The notes beneath the pieces are model-generated. The model ran no database searches and was not told the origin of the DNA. It saw nothing but the letters and a program-made list of their open reading frames with translations. 64,000 nucleotides of DNA from Phycisphaerales bacterium (GTDB lineage Bacteria; Planctomycetota; Phycisphaerae; Phycisphaerales; UBA1924), in assembly GCA_947459215.1 (NCBI GenBank), contig CANHCQ010000001.1:186001-250000 (forward strand), read 5' to 3'. Positions 54,824 to 63,819 of the stretch are shown piece by piece. The translations under genes and the position numbers were made by a program. Each line of letters begins with the position of its first letter. Position 1 is the stretch's first letter.

Positions 54824-55217
54824 GTCCAGTCCTTGTGCTAGGCCACTCGCCTCACTCCCGGCGGCGAGGGCATCCATTCGGGTCCGAGGCCTCTTCGGAC
54901 CCGCGAGCGGCTCATCATGCCACCGCCCGCACTTCGGCGTTGCCCCGCGCACCGCCGACCGCCGACGACCGCACAAACCGTCGGCTACCAACTCCCGACT
55001 CCAACACCCCACCATACTCCCCGCGAACCCGCCCCGAACACGAAACTCGACCCATTCCGCGGTATTCTGCCGATGCAACCGTTCGGCGGTTCTCCCAAAC
55101 GTCCGCTCCTACACCGGGCTCCACCTGTCGGGGTGTCCGACCGGCAAGCACCACAGGCAGGGCACGGAATCGCAAAAGCTCCAAACGAAACCCGCAATCG
55201 TTAACACTATAAAGGTC
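54824..55217. other. Divergent intergenic region
   Basis: These 394 bp lie between two divergent genes and show no supported ORF. A TATTCT (around 55061) with a CGACCC upstream, and a TATAAA just before 55218, are candidate -10 boxes for the HEAT-repeat gene; neither has a strong -35. Confidence 0.35.
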
Positions 55218-57428
55218 GTGTCAACACACGCTTCACAAAGCCGGTCACCTATCGCGCAAGTCGTGCGATTGCCGACACGTGCGCGCGTCGCCATCCTCGC
55301 CGAGACGCTCCGCGTCGCCTCGTTGGCCGAGGCCGAACCGCTCGGCCTCGCATTGCTCGAACTCGCTTCGATCGATTCGCAGCCGGTCTCGAACGGTTCA
55401 CGCATCGCAGTGCTGGTCCGGCGCGTCGCCGACGGGATCTTCGGCGAGCGTGAACCTGTTCCCCAGATCGCGCTCCGCGAACTCGCCCGCGCCTTCGCGG
55501 TGCTCCCGCCCGACCTCCGCGACCTCGCCAACGCCACCGGTCGGGGCCGCTGGACCAGCGTCATCGGCACCCTGCTGACCAGTCGCGACGCGTCCGACCG
55601 TCGCTCCGTCGCCACCCTCGCCGAGCTCGCCGCCGATCCTGCACTCGCCGACGCAGTGGTCGAACTCCTCCGCGACACCGATCCGAGCGTCTGCGAAGCC
55701 GCGGAACAAGCCCTGCTCTCGCTCGCCCTTGCCGCGGCGGACCCCGACGCCGCCGCCCTCGCCGATCATCCCACCCCGGCCGATCACGACGCCGCCGCCC
55801 GAACGCGTCAGACATGGGACGCCGCCGCCGGCAGCATGATCCGCGAGTCCATCGGTGCCGCTCTGCTGGCGATGGCCCAGCACAAGCGCGAGGAGCTCCT
55901 TCTCGCCGCACTGCTCGCCGTCGAGCCGGTCCATATCCATTCCGACGGGGCCATTTCCAAATGGCTGCACGATCGCGAGCAGTCCGGCCACTCCTACCTC
56001 CGTGGGCTGCTCCGCCGCGACACCACGCCCCTCTCCCGCCTTCGCGCCTGGCAATGGGTCGGCCGCACCGCCGTCTCCGGCGCCTGTGCCGATCGTCTCA
56101 TCGTCGCCAAGAGCCTCGATGAGCACGAAGCGGTTCTCGCGGCATGGCCACTCGCGCTCGCGCCCGCACGCGTCGCCACACTCGACAAACGCACGCCGAC
56201 CTCCGCCTCCGGCCGCTCCGGTCTGCGATCTCTCGGTGCGCTCGTCCCGCCAGCCGAGCAGATCGAGCGACTCTCCACCGACGCTCGCCGCGGCGTCGCC
56301 GCCGTCGCGTGCGGCCTGAACGCCAAGGACCGCGATGCCGCGTGCGAACTCCTCCTCGCCGATCGCGAACCCATGGTGCGTTTCGCCGCTTCGCAGTCCT
56401 GCTCCATCCGCATGCTCGGGGACTTCTGCCTCGACCTGAACGCCACCGTCGCTCGCTCCGCGTACCTCCGGCGCTCCATCGCCGCCACCTCCGACGTCGT
56501 CCGCGCCCCCGGCGCCGAGCGACTCGAGCAGGAACGCACGCTCGCCCGTGTCCTCGTCCGCTCGCCCCACGCCGACGTCCGCGCCATGGCCCGACAGGAC
56601 CTCGAACTGCTCTGCGAAGCAACCACGACCACCACGTCGTCGCGCGTCGCCCTCGCCCGGGCCCTGCGGCTTGATCGGTCCTGGGTCGTCACTCGTCTCG
56701 CCGAACTCATCCGAAGCTCGGAGCGCGAGCGCTCCGTCGCCATTCAGCTCGCCCGCCGCCTCGGCCTCACCAGCGAGATCCGCCCGGTTCTTATCGAAAC
56801 CGTCCGCGTGCTGCTCGGCGCCAACGAACTCGCCGGGCCCGCCGCCCGTGACCTCGCCACCGCCACCAGCGCGCTCGCCGAAGTGCCCGATACCCAGGCC
56901 ACGCAGCTCTTGGATCAGGCCACCGCGTCGATCGACCAACGCGTCCGCGCCAATGCCGTTGACGCCATGGTGCAGCGTGTCCGCGCCGGCGCCGAGCAGG
57001 AACTCTCCGGCGTCGCCGACAAACTCCTCGAACTCAAGGACGACGCGTGGCACCGCGTCCGCGGCTCTGCTGTCCGCGGGCTCGAAGTCCTCGCCCAGGT
57101 CAAATCCGGCGGCCCCATCCGCTCCGCCCAGGCGGGCGAACAACTGCTCCGCATGCTCGACGACGCCCGCCCCATGCACCGCCTCGCCGGTGCCTGGGTC
57201 GCCGATCGCACCCTGCCGGGTCACGATCTCCGCGAGATCAAGCTCTGGCCCTCGCTCGTCTCCCGCCTCCGCAGCCTCGCGATGCTCGATCCGGATCCGC
57301 GCGTCCGTGCCCGCGCCCGCCTCGCCATCGGCCGCGCCGGCGAAGGCCTCGCCGCCGCCGTGCCGACGCTCATTCTCGTCGGTACCGACACCCCCGACAC
57401 CACAGCAGTGGGGGAGAGCGCGGCATGA
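55218..57428 (+). CDS. HEAT-repeat-type helical protein
   Basis: The 736-aa product starts at the GTG at 55218, the best in-frame start although its Shine-Dalgarno is poor. It is almost entirely alpha-helical, with Leu/Ala-rich repeats of 30-40 residues in HEAT-like pattern (for example SVATLAELAADPALADAVVE, then VCEAAEQALLSLALA; later VRANAVDAMVQRVRAGAEQE and VRARARLAIGRAGEGLAAAV). Such solenoids scaffold protein complexes. It is coupled by an ATGA overlap to the next gene, a single-span membrane protein, so it may be tethered to the membrane. The function is unknown. Confidence 0.75.
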   Translation: MSTHASQSRSPIAQVVRLPTRARVAILAETLRVASLAEAEPLGLALLELASIDSQPVSNGSRIAVLVRRVADGIFGEREPVPQIALRELARAFAVLPPDLRDLANATGRGRWTSVIGTLLTSRDASDRRSVATLAELAADPALADAVVELLRDTDPSVCEAAEQALLSLALAAADPDAAALADHPTPADHDAAARTRQTWDAAAGSMIRESIGAALLAMAQHKREELLLAALLAVEPVHIHSDGAISKWLHDREQSGHSYLRGLLRRDTTPLSRLRAWQWVGRTAVSGACADRLIVAKSLDEHEAVLAAWPLALAPARVATLDKRTPTSASGRSGLRSLGALVPPAEQIERLSTDARRGVAAVACGLNAKDRDAACELLLADREPMVRFAASQSCSIRMLGDFCLDLNATVARSAYLRRSIAATSDVVRAPGAERLEQERTLARVLVRSPHADVRAMARQDLELLCEATTTTTSSRVALARALRLDRSWVVTRLAELIRSSERERSVAIQLARRLGLTSEIRPVLIETVRVLLGANELAGPAARDLATATSALAEVPDTQATQLLDQATASIDQRVRANAVDAMVQRVRAGAEQELSGVADKLLELKDDAWHRVRGSAVRGLEVLAQVKSGGPIRSAQAGEQLLRMLDDARPMHRLAGAWVADRTLPGHDLREIKLWPSLVSRLRSLAMLDPDPRVRARARLAIGRAGEGLAAAVPTLILVGTDTPDTTAVGESAA

Positions 57429-57922
57429 CGGTCGCATCCCTCGCATCCCTCGCGCCCCTCGCCGCCGACCTTGCCGCTCGCGCCGGTGATCTCGCGCTGC
57501 TCCTCGCCGCCGAACCCCTCGGCCTCGTCGGCGATCAACCCGCCGCAACAAGCCCGTGGGAAGCCGTGCGCTGGACGTCCTTCACCAGCAGCACCGCGAT
57601 GACCGTGATCACCGTCGCGATCGCCGCCTCCGCCCTGGCCGCCTCCACCTCCGTCGCCGCCATGGCCTGGACTCGCTGGCGCGACCTCGAAACCAAGCCC
57701 TCGCACTACGCCACCCGCGTTCTTAGTCGAAAGCTCGGCCTCACCCGCCTCGAACGTCGCACGCTTGAGGCGCTCGCCCGCGCCCACGGCGTCGCCACGC
57801 CCGGAGCGCTGCTGCTCTCGCAAAGCGCGTTCGAACAAGCCGCCGCTCTTGTCTGCGGGCCCGGCGCCGACGAAACCCACAAGGCTTCTGTCGAAGCGCT
57901 CCGCCGCCGCATCTCTGGTTGA
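57425..57922 (+). CDS. Single-span membrane protein coupled to the HEAT-repeat gene
   Basis: The 165-aa product starts with an ATG overlapping the preceding stop by four bases. An Ala/Leu-rich N-terminus is followed by a membrane helix (about 60-85: MTVITVAIAASALAASTSVA). A basic cytoplasmic domain with helices (RVLSRKLGLTRLERRTLEAL; VEALRRRISG) follows. No family is recognised. The coupling suggests it anchors or partners the HEAT-repeat protein. Confidence 0.65.
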   Translation: MTVASLASLAPLAADLAARAGDLALLLAAEPLGLVGDQPAATSPWEAVRWTSFTSSTAMTVITVAIAASALAASTSVAAMAWTRWRDLETKPSHYATRVLSRKLGLTRLERRTLEALARAHGVATPGALLLSQSAFEQAAALVCGPGADETHKASVEALRRRISG

Positions 57923-57943
57923 TCGTGCGCCGACCCCCCGCGC

Positions 57944-59602
57944 TCACGCCTTGTCCGAGCTCTCGATCGCTGTCCGCTCCAGTCCGCGGCAGAAATCCAG
58001 CAACCCGCTGCTCAGCCCGATCGCCCGCAGATCCGCGTGCGTCAGCGCCAGCTCTTCAGACTCCGCGCCGCCCGCGTCCACGCTCTCGGCGACCTTCAGC
58101 AATCCGATCAACCGGTTGTGCGCCGTGATCACCGATGAATGGTTCGGCCGGCCCATCGCTTTGGCGATCTCCGGGAAACTCATCGTCGTCAGCCGACGCG
58201 ACAGATACACCACGATCGACCGCGCCAGCACCACGCGCCGATGCCGGCCTGTACCAGCCATCTCGCCAAGATCGACGCACAGCGCCCGCGCGACCTCCGA
58301 CTGAATCACCGCGATCGGCACCGGCCGACGCGACCGTGTCGCGCCACCCACCGGCATGACCGGCTTCAGCCCACCGGCCAGCTCCAGCGCCCGGCGCACC
58401 TGCGTCGCCGACAGCGCCGTCGCCATCGCCAGTTCCGGCAGCAGCCGCACCGCGGCCATGATCTGCGTCAGCACGCCCTCGAGCTCCCGCACCGAGCGCC
58501 ACGCCGCCCCCGCCAGCGCCTGCGCGCCGCTCGCGTCCAGCGCGATCCCGCGCTTGGCCGACAGCCGATCCGCCAACGCGCGACGCAGGGCCTCGTCGGG
58601 TTCCTCGATCCGCAGCACCGCGCCCGACATGAAGCGGCTCGAAAGGGCGCTCGACAGCTTGCGGATCTCCCGCGGATGCTCGTCGGACGCCATCACAATC
58701 TTCGCCCCGCCCTGCGCGATCGCATCGAGCGTGTGCAACAGCTCCGTCTGCGTCGCGTCCTTGCTGGAGAGAAAGTGCACATCGTCGATGCACAGCAGCC
58801 CCAGCCGCCGGTACGAACGCCGGAACGCCTCGATCCCGCCGGCCTTCAGCGCCGTGATGAACTCGTTGGTGAACGCCTCGGCCGTCAGGCACCGAACGCC
58901 CACCGACGGATTCAATTCCATGAATCGCGCCGCGATGCCCTGCAAAAGGTGCGTCTTGCCCATCCCGCACGGGGAGTGGAAGAACAGCGGGCTCAGCGAC
59001 TCGGCGTTCTGCCCCTCCGCCAGACGCACCGCCGCCGAGTGCGCCAGCCGATTGCTCGCGCCCACGACAAACTCGTCCAGCCGATGCCGCGCCGGCCGAG
59101 GAGCCGGCATCCGCACCGGGCGAACCACCTCCACCCGCGGCTGCGCGTCCGCAGCGTGCTCCGCGCCCGGCCGCGTGATTCGCGCCGTCGCCGCATCGAC
59201 CACCACCCGCACCTCCGCACCGGCACCCAGCATCGTGCGAGCCGCCAGCACGCACGCATCGCCGCTGCGCCGCTGCAACAGGTCCGCCACGAACTTCGAC
59301 GACACCGCGATCTCGAGCGTCACGCCGTCGATCCGCACGTCCCGCACTTCCGCGAGGTAGCGATCGACCTTCTCCAGGACGCCGGCGGTCCGCAGGGCGG
59401 CCACGAATCGGTCGCGCGTCGGAGACGAAACGACGCCCGCCGTTCCCGCGGCAGATCCGACCGGATTCGTGACCGCCCGCGGCAGCAGCCGAGGCCGCGC
59501 GTGCCGCTCCTCGCGCCCGCCGACGACCGACCCATGTCCCGCCACCGACGCCGCAGCCGCCGGGTAGTTGGTGGGCGCGTCCGCGCCGCTGAAGTTTGTC
59601 AT
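57944..59602 (-). CDS. dnaA: Chromosomal replication initiator DnaA
   Basis: The 552-aa product starts at the ATG at 59602. An N-terminal domain I (about 65-130) and a long linker precede the AAA+ core: GMGKTHLLQGIAARF (about 211), CIDDVHFLSSKD (Walker B/sensor, about 272) and SALSSRFMSGAV. The C-terminal DNA-binding domain IV carries the family signature MSFPEIAKAMGRPNHSSVIT. DnaA melts the origin and controls its own promoter. The upstream gap has near-consensus DnaA boxes, so this may be the chromosome origin. dnaN, recF and rpmH are not adjacent. Confidence 0.94.
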   Translation of the reverse strand: MTNFSGADAPTNYPAAAASVAGHGSVVGGREERHARPRLLPRAVTNPVGSAAGTAGVVSSPTRDRFVAALRTAGVLEKVDRYLAEVRDVRIDGVTLEIAVSSKFVADLLQRRSGDACVLAARTMLGAGAEVRVVVDAATARITRPGAEHAADAQPRVEVVRPVRMPAPRPARHRLDEFVVGASNRLAHSAAVRLAEGQNAESLSPLFFHSPCGMGKTHLLQGIAARFMELNPSVGVRCLTAEAFTNEFITALKAGGIEAFRRSYRRLGLLCIDDVHFLSSKDATQTELLHTLDAIAQGGAKIVMASDEHPREIRKLSSALSSRFMSGAVLRIEEPDEALRRALADRLSAKRGIALDASGAQALAGAAWRSVRELEGVLTQIMAAVRLLPELAMATALSATQVRRALELAGGLKPVMPVGGATRSRRPVPIAVIQSEVARALCVDLGEMAGTGRHRRVVLARSIVVYLSRRLTTMSFPEIAKAMGRPNHSSVITAHNRLIGLLKVAESVDAGGAESEELALTHADLRAIGLSSGLLDFCRGLERTAIESSDKA

Positions 59603-60255
59603 GCTCGAAGTTGTGGTCGCCACGATCGACCCGCTCCGCGCTCTTCCAACCGTGCATCCCGCACGCTCGAAAGCGAGCGGATGCTCCGAGCTTTCCGTGA
59701 CGAATCCAAGGGGCCTTCCGTGTCCGTCCTGGCCCTTGCATCCGCCCGCCCGAAGCATCCGATCAAGCCCGCTGCTTGCCAACGTCCATGAACAGACCCC
59801 GCCACTTCCGGGTGCAGCATGAGCGCAGGACACTCCCGTCGCGCCTCGGCCCAGAGGGTGAGGGGCGACGCTTCCTCCGCACAGGTTGCAGGGTGGCCTC
59901 GCGCAACATGCGCTCGGGCCTCTCCCGGAAACGTCAGAATCCGGTCGATCCGTGACCGAGACGCAAATCTAGATCGGATCGAAAACCGGAACAAGAAACG
60001 CCGTCCGAGATTCGCGTTTGTGCACGCCGCATCGACTGGATTTTGCGGGGCTTAGTGAAACCTAAAAATACTTCTCCACGCCACGGCCGCCGCTGCGAAC
60101 ATCCTGTGGACAACTCTTGTCGCTTGCACGCAACTTTTAATCCAGAAAACACTTAGGCGAGTCCGTCCACAGATGTCGGATTGTGGGTAGACGGCGTCCG
60201 TGCAGCCCCGATCGAGCGCAGAACGACGTTTCCGCACCGAACTTGGGCCCTGCGC
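59603..60255. other. Gap upstream of dnaA, candidate origin/dnaA control region
   Basis: These 650 bp hold no supported gene. TGTGGACAA (60105-60113) differs from the TGTGGATAA form of the DnaA box at one base; CCGTCCACA (60163-60171) is a weaker match. The stretch 60040-60160 is AT-richer than its surroundings (CTAAAAATACTT; CAACTTTTAATCC). One further one-mismatch box, TGATCCACA, lies at 61304-61312 inside the GNAT gene start. Confidence 0.4.
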
Positions 60256-61323
60256 TCAGGAGTCCGTCCGCGCCACGTCCGCCACCCGCCCGACGAACGC
60301 TTTCCGGCGCCCCGCGCCTTGGAAACCGTGATCCCGATACAGCCGCCGCGCCGGCTCATTGCGGCAGTCCACCGCGCACGTCACCGCATCCACCCGCGCT
60401 TCCGCCGCCACCCGCACGCACAGGTCCAGTAACCGCCGCCCCAGGCCCTTTCCGCGGACCTCCGGTGAAAGCCCGATGTAGACCAATTCCACCACCCGCT
60501 GGTCCGGCACGCGCGACAGCAGCATGCACCCGCGAGCGACTTCGCCGTCGGCTTCCTGCCGCATCACCAGATACCAGATCGACGGGTCGAAAATCCCCGT
60601 CGCGTAGTGGCTGGCGAGAATGTCGGGCGTCTCACGAAGGCCACAGAGTTCGGGGCAGTCCAGCGTGTCCTGATACGACTCCTCGAGCACCCGCAGCAGC
60701 ATCGCGTCGCGCTGCGACTCGGGGAAGGACGCCAGCGGGGCTACCCGCACTCCTTCGGGCCACGCTGGTTCGTGCCGGGACCCGCGCAAATCCGCCGGTG
60801 CGATCGCGCGCCGCTCATACTCAAGGTCGCCGACGTACACAAACCCCGCGCCGCGAAACGCCGATTCCGCCCACGCATCCGCGAGGTCCGGCAGCGCCTG
60901 CAGGATTTTCACCTTGGGCGTGCGCGTCTCGACAAAGTGCGTCGCCACCTGCCGCAGGAGCGCGATCCGCTCCGCCCGCGCCGACTCCGGCCCGCCCGGC
61001 TCGCCCCCCGGCATCGGCTCGGAAATGAAGATCATCGCCGTCGCACCTGACCCAGGCACCGCCAGGCAAGCTTGGCGAATCGCCAGCGGCGGCGCGGTCG
61101 ATCCCGGTCGCTCCACGGTCGCCCAGATTGCCGACAGATCGATCCCATGCTCCGGCGCTGACGCGATCAGCCGCTTCGCCGCCGTCCGCCGATCCCGCAG
61201 CCCCTGGCTCACCAGCCGCTCCGCCGCGTGCACCAGCGATTCCTCGCTCACGCGCACCACCGCAAACCCCGCCGGCGGCGAAGGCTGAAACGAGGTCGGA
61301 GGTTGATCCACAGAACGGGTCAT
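60256..61323 (-). CDS. GNAT-family N-acetyltransferase
   Basis: The 355-aa product starts at the ATG at 61323. The C-terminal half has the acetyl-CoA loop LSPEVRGKGLGRRLLDLC (Q/RxxGxG/A) and YRDHGFQGAG near the end. The N-terminal half looks like a degenerate second GNAT domain. The two-domain size recalls mycothiol synthase, but nothing shows that substrate. Cytoplasmic; transfers an acetyl group to an unknown amine. Confidence 0.8.
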   Translation of the reverse strand: MTRSVDQPPTSFQPSPPAGFAVVRVSEESLVHAAERLVSQGLRDRRTAAKRLIASAPEHGIDLSAIWATVERPGSTAPPLAIRQACLAVPGSGATAMIFISEPMPGGEPGGPESARAERIALLRQVATHFVETRTPKVKILQALPDLADAWAESAFRGAGFVYVGDLEYERRAIAPADLRGSRHEPAWPEGVRVAPLASFPESQRDAMLLRVLEESYQDTLDCPELCGLRETPDILASHYATGIFDPSIWYLVMRQEADGEVARGCMLLSRVPDQRVVELVYIGLSPEVRGKGLGRRLLDLCVRVAAEARVDAVTCAVDCRNEPARRLYRDHGFQGAGRRKAFVGRVADVARTDS

Positions 61324-61536
61324 GACGCACTGCCGAAGCCCAACACCCAGCCGAGCCCGTCGCCCGGCGAGAAACCTCCCGAAAGGCCCTTTCGCCCTGT
61401 CGAGACTTGTCGTAGACTAGCCTCCCCCTCGAAACCGTGGGGCCGCGGCTTCCGTGGGGTACGCCCCAACCGTGGCGCCAATGTTCGCGTACAGACTCGC
61501 AACTGCCCCGATCGCACCCCTCAGCCCTTCCCACTC

Positions 61537-62163
61537 ATGCAGACCCGCCTCACCACCTTCGCCGTCGCTCTGCTCGGCCTGCTCGCCTCGGTCGTCCTGA
61601 CCGGTATGGCCCCCGAGCCCAATCCCGTTCCGCAGCGCTGGCAGTTCGACGTCCGCGTCGGCGACCTCCGCTTCGCCAAGTTCGAGACCCCCGACGGCCA
61701 GCTCCGTGGCTACTTCTTCCTCACCTACCGCGTTGTCAACAACACCAAGGAAGACCTCCTGCTCGCCCCGCTCTTTGAGCTCGCCACTGAGAACGGCGAT
61801 GTCGTCCGCTCCGGCCGCGATGTGCCCCAGACGGTCACCCGCAAGGTGATGGAAGAGGTCGACAACCCGCTCGCCCAGGACCAGATCTCGATCCTCGGCA
61901 CGCTGCTGCAGGGCGAAGAGAACGGCCGCGAGGGCGTGGTGATCTTCTCCGCTCCCGACATGAGCGCCCGTGAGCTGACCGTGTTTGCCACCGGCTTCTC
62001 CGGCGAGACCGCCGCCTACGAGTCCAAGGACGCCAAGACCGGCAAGGCCAAGAAGGAACTGCTCCGCAAGACGCTGAGCCTGACCTACCGCCTCCCCGGC
62101 GACGTGATGAACCGCGTGAACGAGGCCATGCCGCTGTTCGAGCAGCGCTGGGTGATGCGGTAA
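61537..62163 (+). CDS. Exported protein of unknown function
   Basis: The 208-aa product starts at the ATG at 61537. A signal peptide (about 1-24, FAVALLGLLASVVLTGMA) precedes a beta-rich domain with a repeated-strand pattern (QRWQFDVRVGDLRFAKFETP; YFFLTYRVVNNTKEDLLLAP). This is reminiscent of Ig-like periplasmic domains but unrecognised. A terminator hairpin follows 20 bases after the stop, so it is a single-gene unit. Divergent from the GNAT gene. Confidence 0.7.
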   Translation: MQTRLTTFAVALLGLLASVVLTGMAPEPNPVPQRWQFDVRVGDLRFAKFETPDGQLRGYFFLTYRVVNNTKEDLLLAPLFELATENGDVVRSGRDVPQTVTRKVMEEVDNPLAQDQISILGTLLQGEENGREGVVIFSAPDMSARELTVFATGFSGETAAYESKDAKTGKAKKELLRKTLSLTYRLPGDVMNRVNEAMPLFEQRWVMR

Positions 62164-62182
62164 GGTACCGTGAAGTGCCACG

Positions 62183-62207
62183 GACCTCGACGTTGCGAGG
62201 TCTTTGT
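62183..62207 (+). terminator. Intrinsic terminator
   Basis: GACCTCG (62183-62189) pairs with CGAGGTC (62196-62202) around ACGTTG, followed by TTTGT. It ends the exported-protein gene. Confidence 0.7.
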
Positions 62208-62257
62208 CTCGGTGAGCCGTTCACAGCCCCGCTCGTGTACGATTTATCGAGGGCTTC

Positions 62258-62470
62258 ATGCTGCCGATCAAGAAACAAATCGTGACCGACGCCAACAACC
62301 AGCCCGTGGCGGTGCAGGTGTCGTACGCCGACTGGCTTGAGATCGAACGCATCCTGCGTCAACGCCAGAACGGGGCCGCGGCACCGAACGTCGCGAAGCT
62401 CGCCGGTTCGATCACGCTGTCAGAAGACCCGCTGCAATACCAAGATCGCGTGCGAGGCGAGTGGCGGTGA
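62258..62470 (+). CDS. Orphan Phd/RelB-type antitoxin-like protein
   Basis: The 70-aa product has an ATG at 62258 with GAGGG just upstream. The N-terminus IKKQIVTDANNQPVAVQVSY and the helix ADWLEIERILRQRQ follow the pattern of short type II antitoxins, with a C-terminal segment ITLSEDPLQYQDRVRGEW that would wrap a toxin. No toxin gene follows; the next gene, 99 bp on, is unrelated. It may neutralise a toxin elsewhere or be a relic. Confidence 0.65.
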   Translation: MLPIKKQIVTDANNQPVAVQVSYADWLEIERILRQRQNGAAAPNVAKLAGSITLSEDPLQYQDRVRGEWR

Positions 62471-62569
62471 CGGCGCTGCGTGTTGTCCGAAACGGCAACA
62501 CGTTCAGATTCTGTGAGAATCTCGAAACGCATTGGTATTCTCGGAACCTCGCGTCATGATTGACAGAAC

Positions 62570-63622
62570 ATGATGCAGATGCAACGCGGGCGCGGCTGGG
62601 CCATCTCCACGATCATCGGGATTACGTCGCTTGGTTTGGGTGCAATACCCCATACCAAAGCAGGCACCTTTGTCCGTTCCGGGATTGAGTTTTGCGAGGT
62701 ACGAGCAGAGGGCAACAGGTCGTTGACACCCGAGGAGAGTTCGATCAATGCTGGTCGCGGATCCGTGGGTTATTCGTTCGCCCTGAGCCGGACCGAAGTC
62801 ACAGTCGAGCAGTTCTACGAGTTTGTCGATGCCTACGGAAGGTTTGACAACGGGTGGCCGAATCCGTTCCTTGCCACTCGTGGAATTACGATCGATCGGA
62901 CACAGCCTTCGGGATATGGGCTTGATCCACCTCTTCGCCGGTTCGGTGCTGAGATGAACTGGCGAACGGCGGCGCGGTTCTGCAATTGGCTGCACAACGA
63001 CAAAGCGATGACACGCGAGGCATTCGAGTCCGGTGCCTACGACACAACGACGTTTGGTACTCGCGCCGACGGGTCGTTCAGCGACCAAGTAACCCGATCA
63101 CCCGGTGCTCGGTATTGGATTCCGAGCCTGGATGAATGGCTCAAGGGTGCTTTCTACGACCCCAATCGCTTCGGACAAGGACAGGGCGGATATTGGCAAC
63201 GGCAGGGATCCCGCAACGATTTCTTGATGTTTGGTCTGCCGGAGAATGGCGGACAGAGCGACGCAATCACTTCTGGTGACCCAACTCGAGACCCATTCGT
63301 GCCTGCGGGATCATATACTAACGTCACAAGCCCGTGGGGACTCCTCGACACTTCTGGCGGGCTTCGGGAAATGATTGAGGAAACGACGGCGGGGCAATTC
63401 GCAAGATATCATATGGGAAGTCGGCAATCCGACGGCTTGTGGTTCTTGGCAGATGACGTCAATTGGCCAGGACTACAAGGCGGTCCCACGCTTCTGACGG
63501 GGGGGCTCCGTCTCGCAACGTCGATCCCCTCTCCCGGAACCACCATCTGTCTAGCCATCTTTCCGATGGCGTCACGGAGGAAACGGCGTCTCGGGGGCCA
63601 AACTGCCTCAGAGGAGTCATGA
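62570..63622 (+). CDS. SUMF1/FGE-like protein with PEP-CTERM-type sorting signal
   Basis: The 350-aa product has a signal-like N-terminus (AISTIIGITSLGLGAIPHTKA). The body has hallmarks of the formylglycine-generating-enzyme/SUMF1 fold: FALSRTEVTVEQFYEFVDAY, MNWRTAARFCNWLHND, RYWIPSLDEWLKGAFYDP and SPWGLLDTSGGLREM. The catalytic Cys pair of true FGE is not evident, so it is probably a binding or structural relative. The C-terminus IPSPGTTICLAIFPMASRRK is a PxPG-type motif, hydrophobic helix and basic tail, as in PEP-CTERM proteins sorted by exosortase. GC content is lower than in neighbours. Confidence 0.8.
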   Translation: MMQMQRGRGWAISTIIGITSLGLGAIPHTKAGTFVRSGIEFCEVRAEGNRSLTPEESSINAGRGSVGYSFALSRTEVTVEQFYEFVDAYGRFDNGWPNPFLATRGITIDRTQPSGYGLDPPLRRFGAEMNWRTAARFCNWLHNDKAMTREAFESGAYDTTTFGTRADGSFSDQVTRSPGARYWIPSLDEWLKGAFYDPNRFGQGQGGYWQRQGSRNDFLMFGLPENGGQSDAITSGDPTRDPFVPAGSYTNVTSPWGLLDTSGGLREMIEETTAGQFARYHMGSRQSDGLWFLADDVNWPGLQGGPTLLTGGLRLATSIPSPGTTICLAIFPMASRRKRRLGGQTASEES

Positions 63623-63734
63623 CAACGTCCACACGGAGCAATTGAGCGGGTACACCGCTGTTGCCACCGCGTACACGAGCCAGCCCCGTGAACAGCCTTG
63701 AGCAGGGGCACCAGGAGCAGCGATCCTGCCGGAT

Positions 63735-63763
63735 TTGCCACCTTCCCGGCTCTCGCCTAGTAT
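63735..63763 (+). promoter_or_regulatory. Promoter upstream of rpmA
   Basis: TTGCCA (63735-63740), a 17-bp spacer and TAGTAT (63758-63763) form a good sigma-70-type promoter ending 56 bases before the rpmA start. Confidence 0.7.
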
Positions 63764-63819
63764 TTCGACCCTGCCGGAGGCACCTTGCCCCCGGGTGGGA
63801 CACGACAGGAACTCTCGTC

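Noticed and set aside
55398..57551. 717-aa minus-strand ORF
   Set aside because: Antisense to the HEAT-repeat gene; no domain.
59819..60152. rpmH or another small gene next to dnaA
   Set aside because: Neither strand shows the L34 pattern; the short ORFs there have no start context and no recognisable sequence.
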